From NCBI RefSeq assembly GCF_900111965.1, contig NZ_FOJT01000004.1, positions 186,001-250,000 of the forward strand: 64,000 nucleotides of DNA, given 5' to 3'. Source of the DNA: Flavobacterium swingsii. Its GTDB lineage: Bacteria; Bacteroidota; Bacteroidia; Flavobacteriales; Flavobacteriaceae. Shown piece by piece: positions 17,001 to 27,011 of the stretch. The notes beneath the pieces were generated by a model that saw only the letters and a program-made list of their open reading frames with translations, did not search any database and was not told where the DNA came from. Made by a program: the position numbers and the translations under genes. The stretch's first letter is position 1. Every line of letters starts with the position of its first letter.

Positions 17001-19593
17001 TGCAGCTATTTCTTTTACAGTGATAGACCAGATTAAAACTTCTTGTCAAGGAAGTTCGTTAATTACTGATTTGTTTATTTCGGAAGTAACCGATGCGTCT
17101 TCGGGATCTTTGACTTATGTTGAGATTTATAATGGTACAGCTGGTACTATTGATATGGCTGCTTTAAATTATGCAGTTCGTATTACAAATTACAATACAA
17201 CTCTTGGCGATGGAAACCCAGGGCAAGATGTTGATTTGCCTTTAACAGGAACTTTGGCATCAGGAAATAAATTTATTTTTGCTACTACTGTTGGCGCCGG
17301 GTGCAGTGTGACGGGTGCAGATGGTAGTTTGGCCAATCAAACAGGAGCACATTCAGGTATTAATAATAATGATTCGGTAAAATTGGTTAAAGGAGGTACA
17401 GTAATTGATCTTTGGGGATTTGACGATGATACAAGATTTTGGATTACAGATTTAGGATTGGGTGATAAAGGGTACGATTTTGAACGAAAAAACACTGTTT
17501 CGGCTCCATCAACTACTTTTTTAAGTTCAGATTGGACTATAACGGATTGGGATAGTTGCAGCGATGATTATTCTAATATTGCAACGTATGTGGCGATTTC
17601 GTCAACTCCAACAATTACGGCGCAACCTACTTTAGCGCTAACATGTACTTCTACTTCAGCAACTATGAACGTTACAGCAACCGAAGGTTTTGTGGGTGGT
17701 AATGTGTTGGCTTACCAATGGTATGAAGTTGCTCTAAATACAAGTAACTGGACAGCTTTAAGTAATGGAGGATTGTATTCTGGTGTTACAACTAATACAT
17801 TAAATATTTCTTCGGTAGCAACCTTAGAAGGTTATCAGTACTATTGTCAAGTTAGAGAAAATAGTGCGACGTGTTATGTGGCTACAGTTGCCGTAAAAGT
17901 AAACACTGGCGCTACAATATGGAACGGAACTTCATGGAGTAATGGAACTCCAACTCTAGCAAAGTCTGCTATTATCAACGGAACTTATGATACAACTGCT
18001 CATGGAGATATTGATACCTGTAGCTTAATTGTTAATGCGACATTTACGACTACGGTAACGGCTAATCATTATATTAACATTCAAAATAATTTGACGGTTA
18101 ACGGAACTTTAAATGTTCAAGACGATGGATCATTAGTTCAAATTAGTAATACGGGTGTTAATAATGGAAATATTACCTATAGCCGAACTACAGATGTCCG
18201 TTTGCAAGATTATGTATATTGGTCAGCGCCAGTAACTGGACAAACATTATCTACAAAATTTAGCGGAACACCAATAAATTATATGTGGCGTTGGGTGCCA
18301 ACAAATGCAAATGCAAATGGAGGTGAAGGAACTTGGCTAAATTATTCAGGAGCAATGTCAGCCGGTTCGGGATATATTGTACGAGCAGCGACAGGAACTA
18401 ATGCTTCAACTCCGGCAAGCGTGACTACTTCTTTTACAGGAGTTCCGCACAATGGTATTTATTCGACAGTGACAATAGCCAGAGGAAACGATTATTCAGG
18501 AACAGGAACACAAGGAATTATGAGAACCGCAACTGATGATAACTGGAATTTACTAGGAAATCCTTACCCTTCGGCATTAGATGTAGTAAGTACAGGAGGT
18601 TTTTTAGATGCTAATCCGCAATTAGAAGGATTTGTAAAAATTTGGACACATGCACAATTGCCAACAAATATTGTAGATCCTTTCTATCAAAACTTTGTTT
18701 CTAATTATTATGTAAACGATTATAATACTTATAACAGAACTGGTTTGTCAAGCGGTCCTGGAGATTATAAAGTAGGATCAGGACAAGGGTTTATGGTTTT
18801 GATGGTTCCTGGTGGAGCAACTACATCGACAGTGACTTTCAATAATAGTATGAGAAGTAAAACATTTGCTAACAATCAGTTTTGGAAATTGGCAAATGCA
18901 ACCAATACTAATACTGTCGAGAAACACCGCATTTGGGTCGATTTAGTATCACCAACAGAAACTACAAGGACATTAGTAGGATATGTAGAAGAAGCAACTC
19001 AAGGATTAGACAATACGTTCGATGCATTTACAGATTATAAACCAAGTCAAAATTTCTATTCTATAATTAATAATAATCCATATATTATTCAAGGAAGAAG
19101 TTTGCCATTTGATGTAAATGATAGAGTGCCAATGGGAATAAAAATCCCTGCAAACGGAACTTACTCCATTGCTATTGCGACGGTTGATGGATTGTTTGCT
19201 GATAGAACACAAAAAATTTATATAGAAGACAAATTGTTAAATACTATTAATGATCTTACAGATTCGCCTTATCAGTTTACGGCAACTCAAGGCGTTACAA
19301 ACGATCGTTTTGTGCTACGTTATACTAACCAGGCTCTAAGTAATAACGATTATGTTTTGGTAGGAAACGGCGTATCTATTTTTGGTTCAAACAATGAAAT
19401 AAGAATAAATTCTAGTTTAGAAAACATTAAAGATTATACGGTTTATAATGTTTTAGGTCAAATATTAGCTAGTAAAAATAATGTAAACGCAAACCAATCT
19501 GCAGTAAGTTCTATAATGAAAAGTAACCAAACATTGGTTGTAAAAGTTATATTAGAAAACGGACAGACAGTTATTAAGAAAGTTCTATTTTAA
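14080..19593 (+). CDS. Large multidomain protein secreted by T9SS (sorting domain likely type C)
   Basis: An 1837-residue cell-surface or released protein. A signal peptide (residues 4-22, ending VSAQ) is followed by an N-terminal beta-domain (about 25-200), two tandem InlB B-repeat-like units (about 204-350, [13 protein letters not shown] and [14 protein letters not shown]), a MAM/choice-of-anchor-like segment (about 353-490), an ASPM-SPD-2-Hydin/choice-of-anchor D domain (about 495-625), a pre-peptidase-like domain (about 630-745), an IPT/TIG domain (about 905-985) and a lamin-tail domain (about 995-1165). The last 90 residues ([22 protein letters not shown]... ending VIKKVLF) form a T9SS sorting domain. 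No enzyme motif was found; adhesin or matrix protein is the likely role. Its C-terminal 550 residues match the next gene. Confidence 0.88.
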   Translation: MKIKLLIFSLLCSLCFTNNVSAQLLQWNTFGNAGTETTEPSVANDVNVSATNLTQGTIMAVANANRFGGNAWWNTGNSTNSTLAEAITGNDYLQFVVTPNAGFSFTPTSFVFSWDRSAAGPQSVTLRSSVDGYVSNIGSVVGMVASITTGNTITITGLTNITTATTFRIYGYGGTTAAGTGGFDTTTNVVNVVLNGTTTPISGNTITVTQATGGTISPGTASYANGSNQNFTATPTSCYDFTNWVVDGANAGNTNPYAFTNITANHTVTAVYTIKTNAITASAGANGSISPNGVTNVNCGSNQTYTITPSGGYVVQDVLVDGVSVGAVTSYTFTNVTATHTISVSFVTAPAGPCLSEGFSAGASAPTGWIFTNIGGTYTSAGNFGASSPSLQLDNTNDIVETPTVTNATELSFWLRGNGTNATSALLIEGYDGVSWVIIDNITSSIPTTGITKTYNASSIPQLPINLQKFRFTYTKSAGNLAFDDVNVICGPVIVGPEIDVQGNTVSIPDGDTTPIASDNTSFGTTTLSTNIVKTFTIKNLGTTDLVLSLPITLTDVSAPQEFTITQPASATITAGGSINFTVTFNSAIGGTFTNTLNINSNDTSEALYNFDITATAATVINNDLCTNATDITVNAPAISGNMTGATRTASPFNNKTDRWYKFTATCSSTHAITVAGFTGDIDIELFSGSCPSSATYLDTSNGTSTTETISMALTAGTTYYLRVLAFNATAETSAFTAQVTAGSSLNISNVGSPATGNINTGTANAVIMGITTTPACATSYDISAITLTKAAASTVAATDISNFRIFYDINGNGAIDGGEVSVSGAGIALNNSMTFTLSGQTGILIERKYLLVADISPTAIIGRNIKVDLSPNSNLTAVINPSGIKNGIALGNTQTIVATACTSATIVSVMPASGPVGTQVTITVSSGNLTGATASFNGTTATVVSSSATQLVVIVPTGATTGNLIITDSQPCPAAISFTVIDQIKTSCQGSSLITDLFISEVTDASSGSLTYVEIYNGTAGTIDMAALNYAVRITNYNTTLGDGNPGQDVDLPLTGTLASGNKFIFATTVGAGCSVTGADGSLANQTGAHSGINNNDSVKLVKGGTVIDLWGFDDDTRFWITDLGLGDKGYDFERKNTVSAPSTTFLSSDWTITDWDSCSDDYSNIATYVAISSTPTITAQPTLALTCTSTSATMNVTATEGFVGGNVLAYQWYEVALNTSNWTALSNGGLYSGVTTNTLNISSVATLEGYQYYCQVRENSATCYVATVAVKVNTGATIWNGTSWSNGTPTLAKSAIINGTYDTTAHGDIDTCSLIVNATFTTTVTANHYINIQNNLTVNGTLNVQDDGSLVQISNTGVNNGNITYSRTTDVRLQDYVYWSAPVTGQTLSTKFSGTPINYMWRWVPTNANANGGEGTWLNYSGAMSAGSGYIVRAATGTNASTPASVTTSFTGVPHNGIYSTVTIARGNDYSGTGTQGIMRTATDDNWNLLGNPYPSALDVVSTGGFLDANPQLEGFVKIWTHAQLPTNIVDPFYQNFVSNYYVNDYNTYNRTGLSSGPGDYKVGSGQGFMVLMVPGGATTSTVTFNNSMRSKTFANNQFWKLANATNTNTVEKHRIWVDLVSPTETTRTLVGYVEEATQGLDNTFDAFTDYKPSQNFYSIINNNPYIIQGRSLPFDVNDRVPMGIKIPANGTYSIAIATVDGLFADRTQKIYIEDKLLNTINDLTDSPYQFTATQGVTNDRFVLRYTNQALSNNDYVLVGNGVSIFGSNNEIRINSSLENIKDYTVYNVLGQILASKNNVNANQSAVSSIMKSNQTLVVKVILENGQTVIKKVLF

Positions 19594-19618
19594 TTTAAAA
19601 TATAAATCATTTAGTTTG

Positions 19619-19656
19619 AAAAAAAACCGCTCAATACTTTTGAGCGGTTTTTTTTT
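19619..19656 (+). terminator. Terminator of the 1837-residue secreted protein gene
   Basis: AAAAAACCGCTCAA and TTGAGCGGTTTTTT form a 14-bp stem around a short loop, followed by three further Ts, 26 bp after the stop codon. Confidence 0.9.
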
Positions 19657-19803
19657 GCAGTATATCGAAATGTTATTCAAAATATTAACAAATAAATTAG
19701 AGTACAAACTTTAATTATTATATTTACGATATATAAATAGCAAATAATTAACATTTATATTAAATACCACATAATGTTCTGCTTTTTCAAAAACAGATGT
19801 ACT

Positions 19804-19826
19804 ACAATCTAAACCTTATAGATTGT
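19804..19826 (+). promoter_or_regulatory. Leader hairpin upstream of the second secreted protein
   Basis: ACAATCTA (19804-19811) pairs with TAGATTGT (19819-19826) around a 7-base loop, followed by GTGCCG and a run of six Ts at about 19832. This resembles a weak terminator or attenuator in the leader, 47 bp before the ATG. The rest of the 280-bp gap is AT-rich with no other clear element. Confidence 0.35.
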
Positions 19827-19872
19827 GTGCCGTTTTTTCAATAATGAATTGAATTTTTAAAAAGTAAAAATT

Positions 19873-22188
19873 ATGAAATCAAAAGTACTATTATTCTCGC
19901 TCCTATTTACTATTCTTATTTCTCAACAAATAAATGCGCAATGTTCGGTAACAACATCTCCAACAATAAATGCAAGCGCCTTAATCTGTGGGACTGCGCC
20001 TCTAAGTTCCTGCAATGGTATTTTGTATATTGGCGATGGCACAAACCCTACGACAATAACTATGAATGCTGTTTTGGATTTAACTTGTCTAGGGGCTATT
20101 CAGTTAATTGTTAGAAATAATGCCACATTAGATTTTTCGTCAGGGAATGATTATTTGCTTCTTGATGCCGGGTCTTCCATTATTTTTCAGCCTGGTGCGG
20201 GTCTTACAGGACAATCTTGTAACGCTTCTGAAAGGATTTATATCGGGGGAGTTTTAATTGCTAGTTGTAATGGAAATGCTGGAGCAGACTATAGTTTCTT
20301 AGAGTTATTAACTCAAGGGGGTTATAATATTGTTAGACCTACAGCTTCACCTACAGCAATTTGTGGTTCAGGGAGTTTTGTTTTAACTGCTAATCCAGTT
20401 CCATCAAAAGATGCAGAAGTAAGTTGGTATGATGCTCCTACTGGAGGAAACCTTCTTCTTTCTAATTCAAATACTTATACGACTCCAGTAATTTCAGCTA
20501 CGACTATTTATTATGCGGAAGCATATTACCCACCCAGCGAATTTACTACACCAAGAGTTTCGATCACGGCAGCAGTCAATCCCATTTCGACTTGGAACGG
20601 ATCTTCATGGAGTATACCTCCCACACCTGCGTCAAGTTTAATTTTTAGCGGTAATTATTCTTCAACCGGTAATCTTTCAGGATGTAGCTGTACTGTGAAT
20701 AGTGGAAGTGTAGTTTTTAATGCAGGTCACACGTTAAATTTAATAAATGAGTTGAATGTAGCAGGAGGAACGCTAACCTTCAATAATACGGCAAGTTTGG
20801 TTCAAGTTAACAATACCACAAATACAGGAGATATTATTTATAATAGGAATTCAACTCCTGTAGTCAAATTTGATTATACTTTTTGGTCTTCGCCTACTTC
20901 GGGGACTCAAACACTGTTAAGTTTTTCGCCAAACACTTCTATAAATAGATTTTTTACGTACCATAATAGTTGGCTAAGTGCAAATCCTAGCGCTGATGTC
21001 TTTGTAAAAGGTTTGGGTTATGCAATATGGGTGCCACAATCCACTAGTCCTAGTGTGCCTACCGTTTTGCCACATCAATTTGTTGGCGTACCCAATAATG
21101 GAGATGTTGATATTAACGTGTCATTAGGTCCGCCTATTTCTAATAGGTTGCTTGGGAATCCGTATCCATCAACATTAGATGCAAATGCATTTATAAACGC
21201 AAATATTGTTGGTACAGGAACTATTAATCAAACCATTTCTGGAACTTTGTATTTTTGGACACACAATCATAGTTTGACAGGGAATAATTATTCCCAAGCG
21301 GATTATGCAACCTATAATCTCTCTGGAGGAACAGCGGTTTCAACTGGTACGGGAAACACAACGGCGCCAACACAATACATTGCCGCAGGTCAAGGAATTT
21401 TTATAAACCAAGTTAGTAATGGAAATGTGAGTTTTAGAAATAATATGAGAATAGGTACAAACAACACTAATTTTTATAAAAATTCTAATACTGAAAAATC
21501 AGAAAAAACATTAGAAAAACATAGAATATGGCTAAATTTAACCAATAATAATTCAAACTTTAGTCAAGCATTAATTGGTTATATAGAAACAGCGACTAAT
21601 GGCTATAATTCTGGTTTTGATGGCTTGTATTTCGGAAACAATGAGTTTGCAATATATAGTTTGCTAAAAAATGATGCTTATGCAATACAAGCTAGAGCAT
21701 TGCCTTTTTCTGATGTTGATGAGGTCTCAATAGGTTTTATGACAAATATTTCGGGAGAGTTATCGATAGGGATAGATCATTTAGATGGGTTGTTTCTGGA
21801 AGGTCAGAAAGTATATCTTGAAGATAAATTACTAAAAACAATGAATGATATTACCGATGCTCCATATCAATTTACAGCAAACAAAGGAACAACAAACAAT
21901 CGTTTCGTGTTACGTTATACCAATAAAACTGCAAATAATGCGGATCTTAATTTGACCGAGAATGTAATTACTGTTTTTGCTTCAAACCACGAAATTAAAA
22001 TAAATTCTAGTCTAGAAAGTATCAAAAATTATACAATTTATAATGTTTTAGGACAAATATTAATTACTAAAAACAATGTAAATACAAATCAATCGGTTGT
22101 GAATTCAATTATAGAAAACAACCAAGCATTAATTGTAAAAATTGTTTTAGAAAACGGTCAAACAGAAACTAAGAAAATAATATTCTAG
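19873..22188 (+). CDS. Secreted protein with T9SS sorting domain, paralogue of the preceding gene
   Basis: A 771-residue protein with a signal peptide (residues 4-22, ending INAQ), an N-terminal cysteine-containing beta-region (residues 23-150), an Ig-like SWYDAPTGG domain (about 165-235, common in flavobacterial surface proteins) and a C-terminal half homologous to residues about 1280-1837 of the previous gene: TWNGSSWS, the FDYTFWSSP block, [29 protein letters not shown] and the sorting tail ending KKIIF. No catalytic motif was seen. The two genes probably arose by duplication with exchange of N-terminal domains. Own leader (279 bp) and own terminator suggest separate transcription. Confidence 0.87.
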   Translation: MKSKVLLFSLLFTILISQQINAQCSVTTSPTINASALICGTAPLSSCNGILYIGDGTNPTTITMNAVLDLTCLGAIQLIVRNNATLDFSSGNDYLLLDAGSSIIFQPGAGLTGQSCNASERIYIGGVLIASCNGNAGADYSFLELLTQGGYNIVRPTASPTAICGSGSFVLTANPVPSKDAEVSWYDAPTGGNLLLSNSNTYTTPVISATTIYYAEAYYPPSEFTTPRVSITAAVNPISTWNGSSWSIPPTPASSLIFSGNYSSTGNLSGCSCTVNSGSVVFNAGHTLNLINELNVAGGTLTFNNTASLVQVNNTTNTGDIIYNRNSTPVVKFDYTFWSSPTSGTQTLLSFSPNTSINRFFTYHNSWLSANPSADVFVKGLGYAIWVPQSTSPSVPTVLPHQFVGVPNNGDVDINVSLGPPISNRLLGNPYPSTLDANAFINANIVGTGTINQTISGTLYFWTHNHSLTGNNYSQADYATYNLSGGTAVSTGTGNTTAPTQYIAAGQGIFINQVSNGNVSFRNNMRIGTNNTNFYKNSNTEKSEKTLEKHRIWLNLTNNNSNFSQALIGYIETATNGYNSGFDGLYFGNNEFAIYSLLKNDAYAIQARALPFSDVDEVSIGFMTNISGELSIGIDHLDGLFLEGQKVYLEDKLLKTMNDITDAPYQFTANKGTTNNRFVLRYTNKTANNADLNLTENVITVFASNHEIKINSSLESIKNYTIYNVLGQILITKNNVNTNQSVVNSIIENNQALIVKIVLENGQTETKKIIF

Positions 22189-22210
22189 ATTCGTTTAAAG
22201 TTTTAACATA

Positions 22211-22252
22211 AGAAAATCCCGCTTCAAAATGGATGAAGCGGGATTTTCTTTT
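22211..22252 (+). terminator. Terminator of the second secreted protein gene
   Basis: AGAAAATCCCGCTTC and GAAGCGGGATTTTCT form a 15-bp perfect stem followed by a T-rich tail, 22 bp after the stop codon. Confidence 0.9.
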
Positions 22253-22320
22253 TTGTTGAAAACTTATAATCAACATCTCAAAGAAAACAACTATTTTTAC
22301 TAAAAATAATCACAGACAAA

Positions 22321-23325
22321 ATGAGTTCAGAAAAAGAAGCCAAATTAAAAGCATTACAGCTTACATTAGATAAATTAGACAAGACTTACGGTAAAGGAAC
22401 CGTAATGAAAATGGGTGATAAAGCCGTAGAAGAAGTAGAAACAATTTCTTCAGGATCATTAGGATTAGACTTAGCATTAGGAGTTGGTGGTTACCCACGC
22501 GGGCGTGTAATCGAGATTTACGGGCCAGAATCTTCAGGAAAAACGACCTTAACTTTACACGCTATTGCCGAAGCTCAAAAAGCAGGAGGAATCGCCGCTT
22601 TTATCGATGCGGAACATGCTTTCGATAGAAGTTATGCTGAAAAATTAGGTGTAGATATTGAAAATTTAATCATTTCGCAACCAGATAACGGAGAGCAAGC
22701 TTTGGAAATTGCTGAAAATTTAATTCGTTCAGGCGCGATAGATATTGTCGTGATTGACTCGGTTGCTGCTCTTACACCAAAAAGCGAAATTGAAGGTGAA
22801 ATGGGAGATTCTAAAATGGGTCTTCACGCTCGTTTGATGTCGCAAGCCTTAAGAAAACTAACGGGAACAATCAGCAAAACAAAATGTACCGTATTTTTCA
22901 TCAATCAATTGCGTGAAAAAATTGGTGTTATGTTCGGAAATCCTGAAACAACAACAGGAGGAAATGCATTAAAATTTTATGCTTCGGTTCGTTTAGATAT
23001 CCGTCGTTCGACACAAATAAAAGATGGCGATAATGTATTAGGAAACAGAACCAAAGTAAAAGTGGTAAAAAATAAAGTAGCACCGCCTTTTAAAACTGCC
23101 GAATTCGATATTATGTACGGAGAAGGTGTTTCTAAAACAGGCGAAATTCTTGACCTTGCGGTTGAATTCGAAATCATCAAAAAAGCAGGATCTTGGTTTA
23201 GTTACGGTGATACAAAACTAGGGCAAGGGCGTGATGCTGTAAAAGGATTAATAAAAGATAATCCGGAATTAGCAGACGAACTTGAAGTAAAAATAAAAGA
23301 TTTTATCAAAGAATCTAATCAATAA
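22321..23325 (+). CDS. recA: Recombinase RecA
   Basis: DNA strand exchange and repair ATPase. The 334-residue protein has Walker [10 protein letters not shown] at residues 68-76, Walker B VIDSVAAL, loop L2 region [13 protein letters not shown] and the expected C-terminal domain. Length is normal for the phylum. The 132-bp upstream gap holds the previous gene's terminator and only an imperfect -7 (TATTTTTA), so its promoter is not assigned; no LexA-type operator was recognised. Confidence 0.98.
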   Translation: MSSEKEAKLKALQLTLDKLDKTYGKGTVMKMGDKAVEEVETISSGSLGLDLALGVGGYPRGRVIEIYGPESSGKTTLTLHAIAEAQKAGGIAAFIDAEHAFDRSYAEKLGVDIENLIISQPDNGEQALEIAENLIRSGAIDIVVIDSVAALTPKSEIEGEMGDSKMGLHARLMSQALRKLTGTISKTKCTVFFINQLREKIGVMFGNPETTTGGNALKFYASVRLDIRRSTQIKDGDNVLGNRTKVKVVKNKVAPPFKTAEFDIMYGEGVSKTGEILDLAVEFEIIKKAGSWFSYGDTKLGQGRDAVKGLIKDNPELADELEVKIKDFIKESNQ

Positions 23326-23331
23326 GAAAAG

Positions 23332-23359
23332 AAGCCCAAAAGAAATTTTGGGTTTTTTT
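23332..23359 (+). terminator. Terminator of recA
   Basis: CCCAAAA and TTTTGGG form a 7-bp stem with a GAAA tetraloop, flanked by extra A-T pairs and followed by seven Ts, starting 6 bp after the recA stop. Confidence 0.85.
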
Positions 23360-23440
23360 ATTTTCAGACGCAACGTGATTTACATTTTTTGTATCTTTAG
23401 AATATAAATGTGTTATAAGTATTCATAAAATAAACCTACC

Positions 23441-23848
23441 ATGAAAAATTTAGCATTATTAATTATAGTTGCCCTTAGCATTATTGGCTGTAGCAAAGAT
23501 GAAGGGAATAAGTTTAGTTTTGAATTACGACCTATAGATAGTGCGGTTCTTCCTGTCGAATTAAAAAAAGACAGTCTTTACGAGCTACCTTTCAATTATA
23601 TTCGACCTAGTACATGTCATATTTTTGAAGGATTTTATTATGAAAAAAACTCAAACGTTAGAATAATTGCAATAAAAAACAGCGTTATAGAACAAAATAA
23701 TTGTGAGCCAGCAACGGTAAATCCAATTACGGAAATTTTAAAATTTATACCTACAACGGAAGCCAGTTATGTTTTTAAACTTTGGAAAGGAACAGATGCT
23801 AGTGGTGCTGATGTTTTCGAAGAAATAGAAATTCCAGTTGTACCGTAA
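23441..23848 (+). CDS. Lipoprotein of unknown function
   Basis: A 135-residue protein with a lipoprotein signal (residues 3-16) and lipobox SIIGC, Cys17, followed by SKDEG. The mature part has two cysteines in STCHIFEGFYY and NNCEPATVN that could form a disulfide. I do not recognise a named domain. It stands between recA and the convergent plsC gene and is probably monocistronic. A TATCTTTA box about 50 bp upstream is one base off the consensus. Confidence 0.7.
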   Translation: MKNLALLIIVALSIIGCSKDEGNKFSFELRPIDSAVLPVELKKDSLYELPFNYIRPSTCHIFEGFYYEKNSNVRIIAIKNSVIEQNNCEPATVNPITEILKFIPTTEASYVFKLWKGTDASGADVFEEIEIPVVP

Positions 23849-23886
23849 TTCATATTAGAACTCATACAAAAAAGCACAAAGATTTT

Positions 23887-24633
23887 TTATTTTAAAGACT
23901 CAAAAACCATAAGTTCATCATAAATAAGATGTCTAGCTTCGGCTTTTATGGTTTTTCTGTTATCTAAAGTTTTGTCTGCGGTTTCTATAAAATGCAATAT
24001 CTTAACTCTCATTTTGCCAGGACTTCCGCTAAAAAAAGTATAAGAATATCTTTTTTTGTTGTCAGGAAAAACCAACGGAACAATGGGTAAATGATGTTCT
24101 ATCGCCAATCTAAAAGCGCCATCTTTAAACTCATCTAAAACAATCGATTCGTCATCTGGTACTTTTCCTTCGGGGAAAATACAAATACTCAATCCTTGAT
24201 CAATTCGTTTTTGGGCACGAGTAAAAACTTCATTTCTACTTTTAGGATTGTCTCTATCAACTAGAATACAAGTGCGTTTGTAAAAAAATCCAAACAAAGG
24301 AATTTTTACCAATTCTTTTTTTCCTACAAATACAAACGGATTTTTTACTGTAACGAGCATCAGCATAATGTCTGTCATCGATGTGTGATTGGCAATAAAC
24401 ATGTAGCTTTTTTTAGAATCAATCTCTTGTTCTTTCTCGATTTTGTAATAAAATCCCATGCCAAACAAAATGATTTTTGCCCAAATTCTTGCGATTCTAA
24501 AAAAGTAAGGATACCAAGTTTCTTTTAGTATTGATACAAATAGCAAAGGAAACATAACGATAATAGGAACAGCCATTAGGACATAAAACCAAACACGCCA
24601 CAAAGCCCAAAAAATAATTTTAAATAATCTCAT
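23887..24633 (-). CDS. plsC: 1-acylglycerol-3-phosphate O-acyltransferase (PlsC family)
   Basis: Makes phosphatidic acid by acylating lysophosphatidic acid at the inner membrane. The 248-residue protein has two N-terminal membrane helices (about residues 5-35), the catalytic NHTSMTD box with H83 and D88, the FPEGK box at residues 153-157 and IVPLVFP further on. Length and order are typical. It is divergent from trpS and convergent with the lipoprotein gene. Acyl chain preference cannot be read. Confidence 0.92.
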   Translation of the reverse strand: MRLFKIIFWALWRVWFYVLMAVPIIVMFPLLFVSILKETWYPYFFRIARIWAKIILFGMGFYYKIEKEQEIDSKKSYMFIANHTSMTDIMLMLVTVKNPFVFVGKKELVKIPLFGFFYKRTCILVDRDNPKSRNEVFTRAQKRIDQGLSICIFPEGKVPDDESIVLDEFKDGAFRLAIEHHLPIVPLVFPDNKKRYSYTFFSGSPGKMRVKILHFIETADKTLDNRKTIKAEARHLIYDELMVFESLK

Positions 24634-24651
24634 AGCGTCAAAAATAAGGAA

Positions 24652-24685
24652 TTGCTTTATAAATTTGATAAAAGAATTAACTTTG
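24652..24685 (+). promoter_or_regulatory. Promoter of trpS
   Basis: TTG (24652-24654), 23 bp, TAACTTTG (24678-24685), fitting the flavobacterial consensus at its upper spacing limit. Transcription would begin near 24692, about 75 bases before the preferred ATG. Confidence 0.6.
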
Positions 24686-24765
24686 TATGAAAATTAAAAA
24701 ATAACCACAGTATTAATGAGATTTATACAAACTCTTTATTAACCAATGTGGCAAACCAAAACAAA

Positions 24766-25740
24766 ATGGCAAGAATACTTACAGGAGTACAAAGTACGGG
24801 AACACCACATTTAGGAAATTTATTAGGCGCAATTATCCCAGCGATAGAATTGTCAGCTAAACCCGAAAACGAATCATTTCTTTTCATTGCCGATTTGCAT
24901 TCGATTACTCAAATAAAAGACGGAAAAATATTAAGAGAAAACACATACAGCACCGCTTCGGCTTGGCTTGCTTGTGGATTAGATAGTGATAAAGTTGTTT
25001 TTTATCGCCAGTCAGATGTACCACAAACTGCCGAATTATCGTGGTATTTGAGTTGTTTTTTTCCGTTTCAAAGGCTAACATTAGCACATTCTTTTAAGGA
25101 TAAAGCGGATAGATTAGAAGATGTAAATGCGGGATTATTTACTTATCCAATGCTTATGGCTGCCGATATTTTACTGTATGATGCAAATGTTGTTCCTGTA
25201 GGAAAAGACCAGTTGCAACATGTTGAAATCACTCGTGATGTAGCTTCAAGGTTTAACCATCAGATGGGAGAAACATTCGTTTTGCCAGACTCGAAAATTC
25301 AAGACGACACAATGCTTATTCCTGGAATCGATGGCCAGAAAATGAGTAAATCTCGAAATAATATTATAAATATTTTTCTTGATGACAAAGCGCTTCGCAA
25401 ACAAGTTATGAGTATAGAAACTGATAGCACGCCACTTGAAGAGCCTAAAAACCCAGAAACGTGTAAGATTTTTGCTTTGTATAAATTATTAGCCAATGAA
25501 TCTCAAATAGAGAAAATGATTGAAAATTATAAAAATGTAAATCGAGATTATGGTTACGGTCATGCCAAACAAGCCTTATTCGAATTGATTACCGAAAAAT
25601 TTTCGACCGAAAGAGAAAAGTATAATTATTATATGAATAATCTTCCAGAATTAGAAGAAATATTGAAAGTAGGCGCTCAAAAAGCAGCTAATGTTGCGAA
25701 TGGTGTTTTGCAACGTGTAAGAGTAAAATTGGGGTATTAA
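24766..25740 (+). CDS. trpS: Tryptophanyl-tRNA synthetase
   Basis: Charges tRNA-Trp. From ATG 24766 the protein is 324 residues and starts MARILTGVQSTGTPHLGN, the usual N terminus, with the class I HIGH-type motif HLGN at 15-18 and KMSKS at 192-196. An in-frame GTG at 24748 would add six residues (V-A-N-Q-N-K) and cannot be excluded. An ATG at 24746 opens a 22-codon frame in another register that overlaps the trpS start and has tryptophan codons at positions 2 and 8. The gene is single, divergent from plsC and ends in a shared terminator with thiL. Confidence 0.95.
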   Translation: MARILTGVQSTGTPHLGNLLGAIIPAIELSAKPENESFLFIADLHSITQIKDGKILRENTYSTASAWLACGLDSDKVVFYRQSDVPQTAELSWYLSCFFPFQRLTLAHSFKDKADRLEDVNAGLFTYPMLMAADILLYDANVVPVGKDQLQHVEITRDVASRFNHQMGETFVLPDSKIQDDTMLIPGIDGQKMSKSRNNIINIFLDDKALRKQVMSIETDSTPLEEPKNPETCKIFALYKLLANESQIEKMIENYKNVNRDYGYGHAKQALFELITEKFSTEREKYNYYMNNLPELEEILKVGAQKAANVANGVLQRVRVKLGY

Positions 25741-25759
25741 TTATTCCCAAATCTCACAA

Positions 25760-25800
25760 AATAAAGCCCAAATTTAATTAAAATTTGGGCTTTATTGTTT
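25760..25800. terminator. Bidirectional terminator between trpS and thiL
   Basis: AATAAAGCCCAAATTT (25760-25775) and AAATTTGGGCTTTATT (25781-25796) form a 16-bp perfect stem with a 5-base loop. T-runs on both strands let it serve both convergent genes; it ends at the thiL stop codon. Confidence 0.9.
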
Positions 25801-25801
25801 T

Positions 25802-26848
25802 TTATTCTTCCAAAGCGTCCCAGCCTCTAGCTTTTAAAGCAATTTTTGTATTGGCACGAGTTACTAAATGAATTCCTTCACTTTCTTGGGTCATGTGACC
25901 AATAATTGTGAAATTAGGGTTGCCTTTTATTTTTTCGAAATCTTCCATTGCAATGGTAAATAGCAATTCGTAATCTTCGCCACCATTGATGGCTACCGTT
26001 GTCGAATCAATATTAAATTCTTCACAAACAGAAATAAATTGAGGATCTATGGGCAATTTGTCTTCGTATAAATTACAACCTACCTTACTTTGTTTGCACA
26101 AATGCATAATTTCCGATGATAATCCGTCAGAAATATCAATCATCGAAGTTGGTTTTATTTCCAAAGCATGTAATAAAGTACGAACATCTTTACGAGCTTC
26201 AGGTTTTAGTTGACGTTCGATAAGATACGTATAAGCATCTAAATCGGGTTGCGAATTTGGGTTAACATTAAATACTTGTTTTTCACGTTCCAGAACCTGT
26301 AATCCCATATAAGCTGCACCAATATCGCCAGTTACCACTAATAAATCGGTTTCTTTAGCGCCATTTCGGTACACAATTTCATCTTCATCGGCTTCGCCCA
26401 AAGCAGTAATCGAAATGATTAATCCTTTTTGTGATGAGGTCGTATCACCACCAATAACGTCAACTTTATATTCATGCGCAGCTAGATTTATTCCTGCAAA
26501 TAATTCTTCTAAAGCTTCTAGCGGAAAACGATTAGAAACTGCTATCGAAACTGTAATTTGAGTCGCTCGAGCATTCATCGCACAAATGTCAGAAATATTA
26601 ACCACGACCGCTTTGTAACCCAAATGTTTGAGTGGCATATAAGCCAAATCGAAATGTACACCTTCAATTAATAAATCGGTCGAAACGACTATTTTTTTGG
26701 CTGCAAAATCTAAAACAGCAGCATCATCGCCAATTCCCTTTAAGGTTGATGGCTGTGTGATTTCAAATTGATTAGTCAAATGGTCTATCAAACCAAATTC
26801 CCCTAATTGTGCTATACTTGTTCTTTGTGGAGTTTTATCTTCAATCAT
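25802..26848 (-). CDS. thiL: Thiamine-monophosphate kinase
   Basis: ATP-dependent phosphorylation of thiamine monophosphate to the active cofactor thiamine diphosphate. From ATG 26848 the protein is 348 residues and begins MIEDKTPQRTSIAQLGEFGLI. Conserved blocks are present: GIGDDAAVLD, STDLLIEGVHFDL, VVNISDICAMNA, IGGDTTSS, MIDISDGLSSE and NGGEDYELLF. The open frame extends to 26887, but those 13 codons (Y-L-C-T-S-K-L-C-T-S-K-K) are a translation of the adjacent 8-bp repeat array, so they are not part of the protein. No other thi gene is in the window. Confidence 0.95.
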   Translation of the reverse strand: MIEDKTPQRTSIAQLGEFGLIDHLTNQFEITQPSTLKGIGDDAAVLDFAAKKIVVSTDLLIEGVHFDLAYMPLKHLGYKAVVVNISDICAMNARATQITVSIAVSNRFPLEALEELFAGINLAAHEYKVDVIGGDTTSSQKGLIISITALGEADEDEIVYRNGAKETDLLVVTGDIGAAYMGLQVLEREKQVFNVNPNSQPDLDAYTYLIERQLKPEARKDVRTLLHALEIKPTSMIDISDGLSSEIMHLCKQSKVGCNLYEDKLPIDPQFISVCEEFNIDSTTVAINGGEDYELLFTIAMEDFEKIKGNPNFTIIGHMTQESEGIHLVTRANTKIALKARGWDALEE

Positions 26849-26856
26849 TTTTTTTG

Positions 26857-26894
26857 AGGTACAAAGTTTTGAGGTGCAAAGGTACAAAGTTTTT
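26857..26894. repeat. Array of degenerate 8-bp units (AGGTnCAA), thiL side
   Basis: On the plus strand the units read AGGTACAA, AGTTTTG (7 bp), AGGTGCAA, AGGTACAA, then AG plus Ts. It begins 9 bp upstream of the thiL start, so it lies in the thiL leader. Confidence 0.65.
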
Positions 26895-26902
26895 TATCAA
26901 AC

Positions 26903-26951
26903 TTGTCATTCCAATGGCGTGTGTATTCAATCTAGTTCGTCAGTATGACAA
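26903..26951. repeat. Short inverted repeat with TTGTCATT ends
   Basis: TTGTCATTCC at 26903-26912 and CAGTATGACAA at 26941-26951 are imperfect inverted ends (TTGTCAT shared). The arrangement is like the larger TTGTCATT element at 62739-62810 and looks like a degraded copy. It sits between two 8-bp arrays. Confidence 0.55.
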
Positions 26952-27011
26952 TATTGTGGGAACAAAAAACCCAATCACTTTCGCAATCGAGTTTTATTAT
27001 TTTAATGGGTT

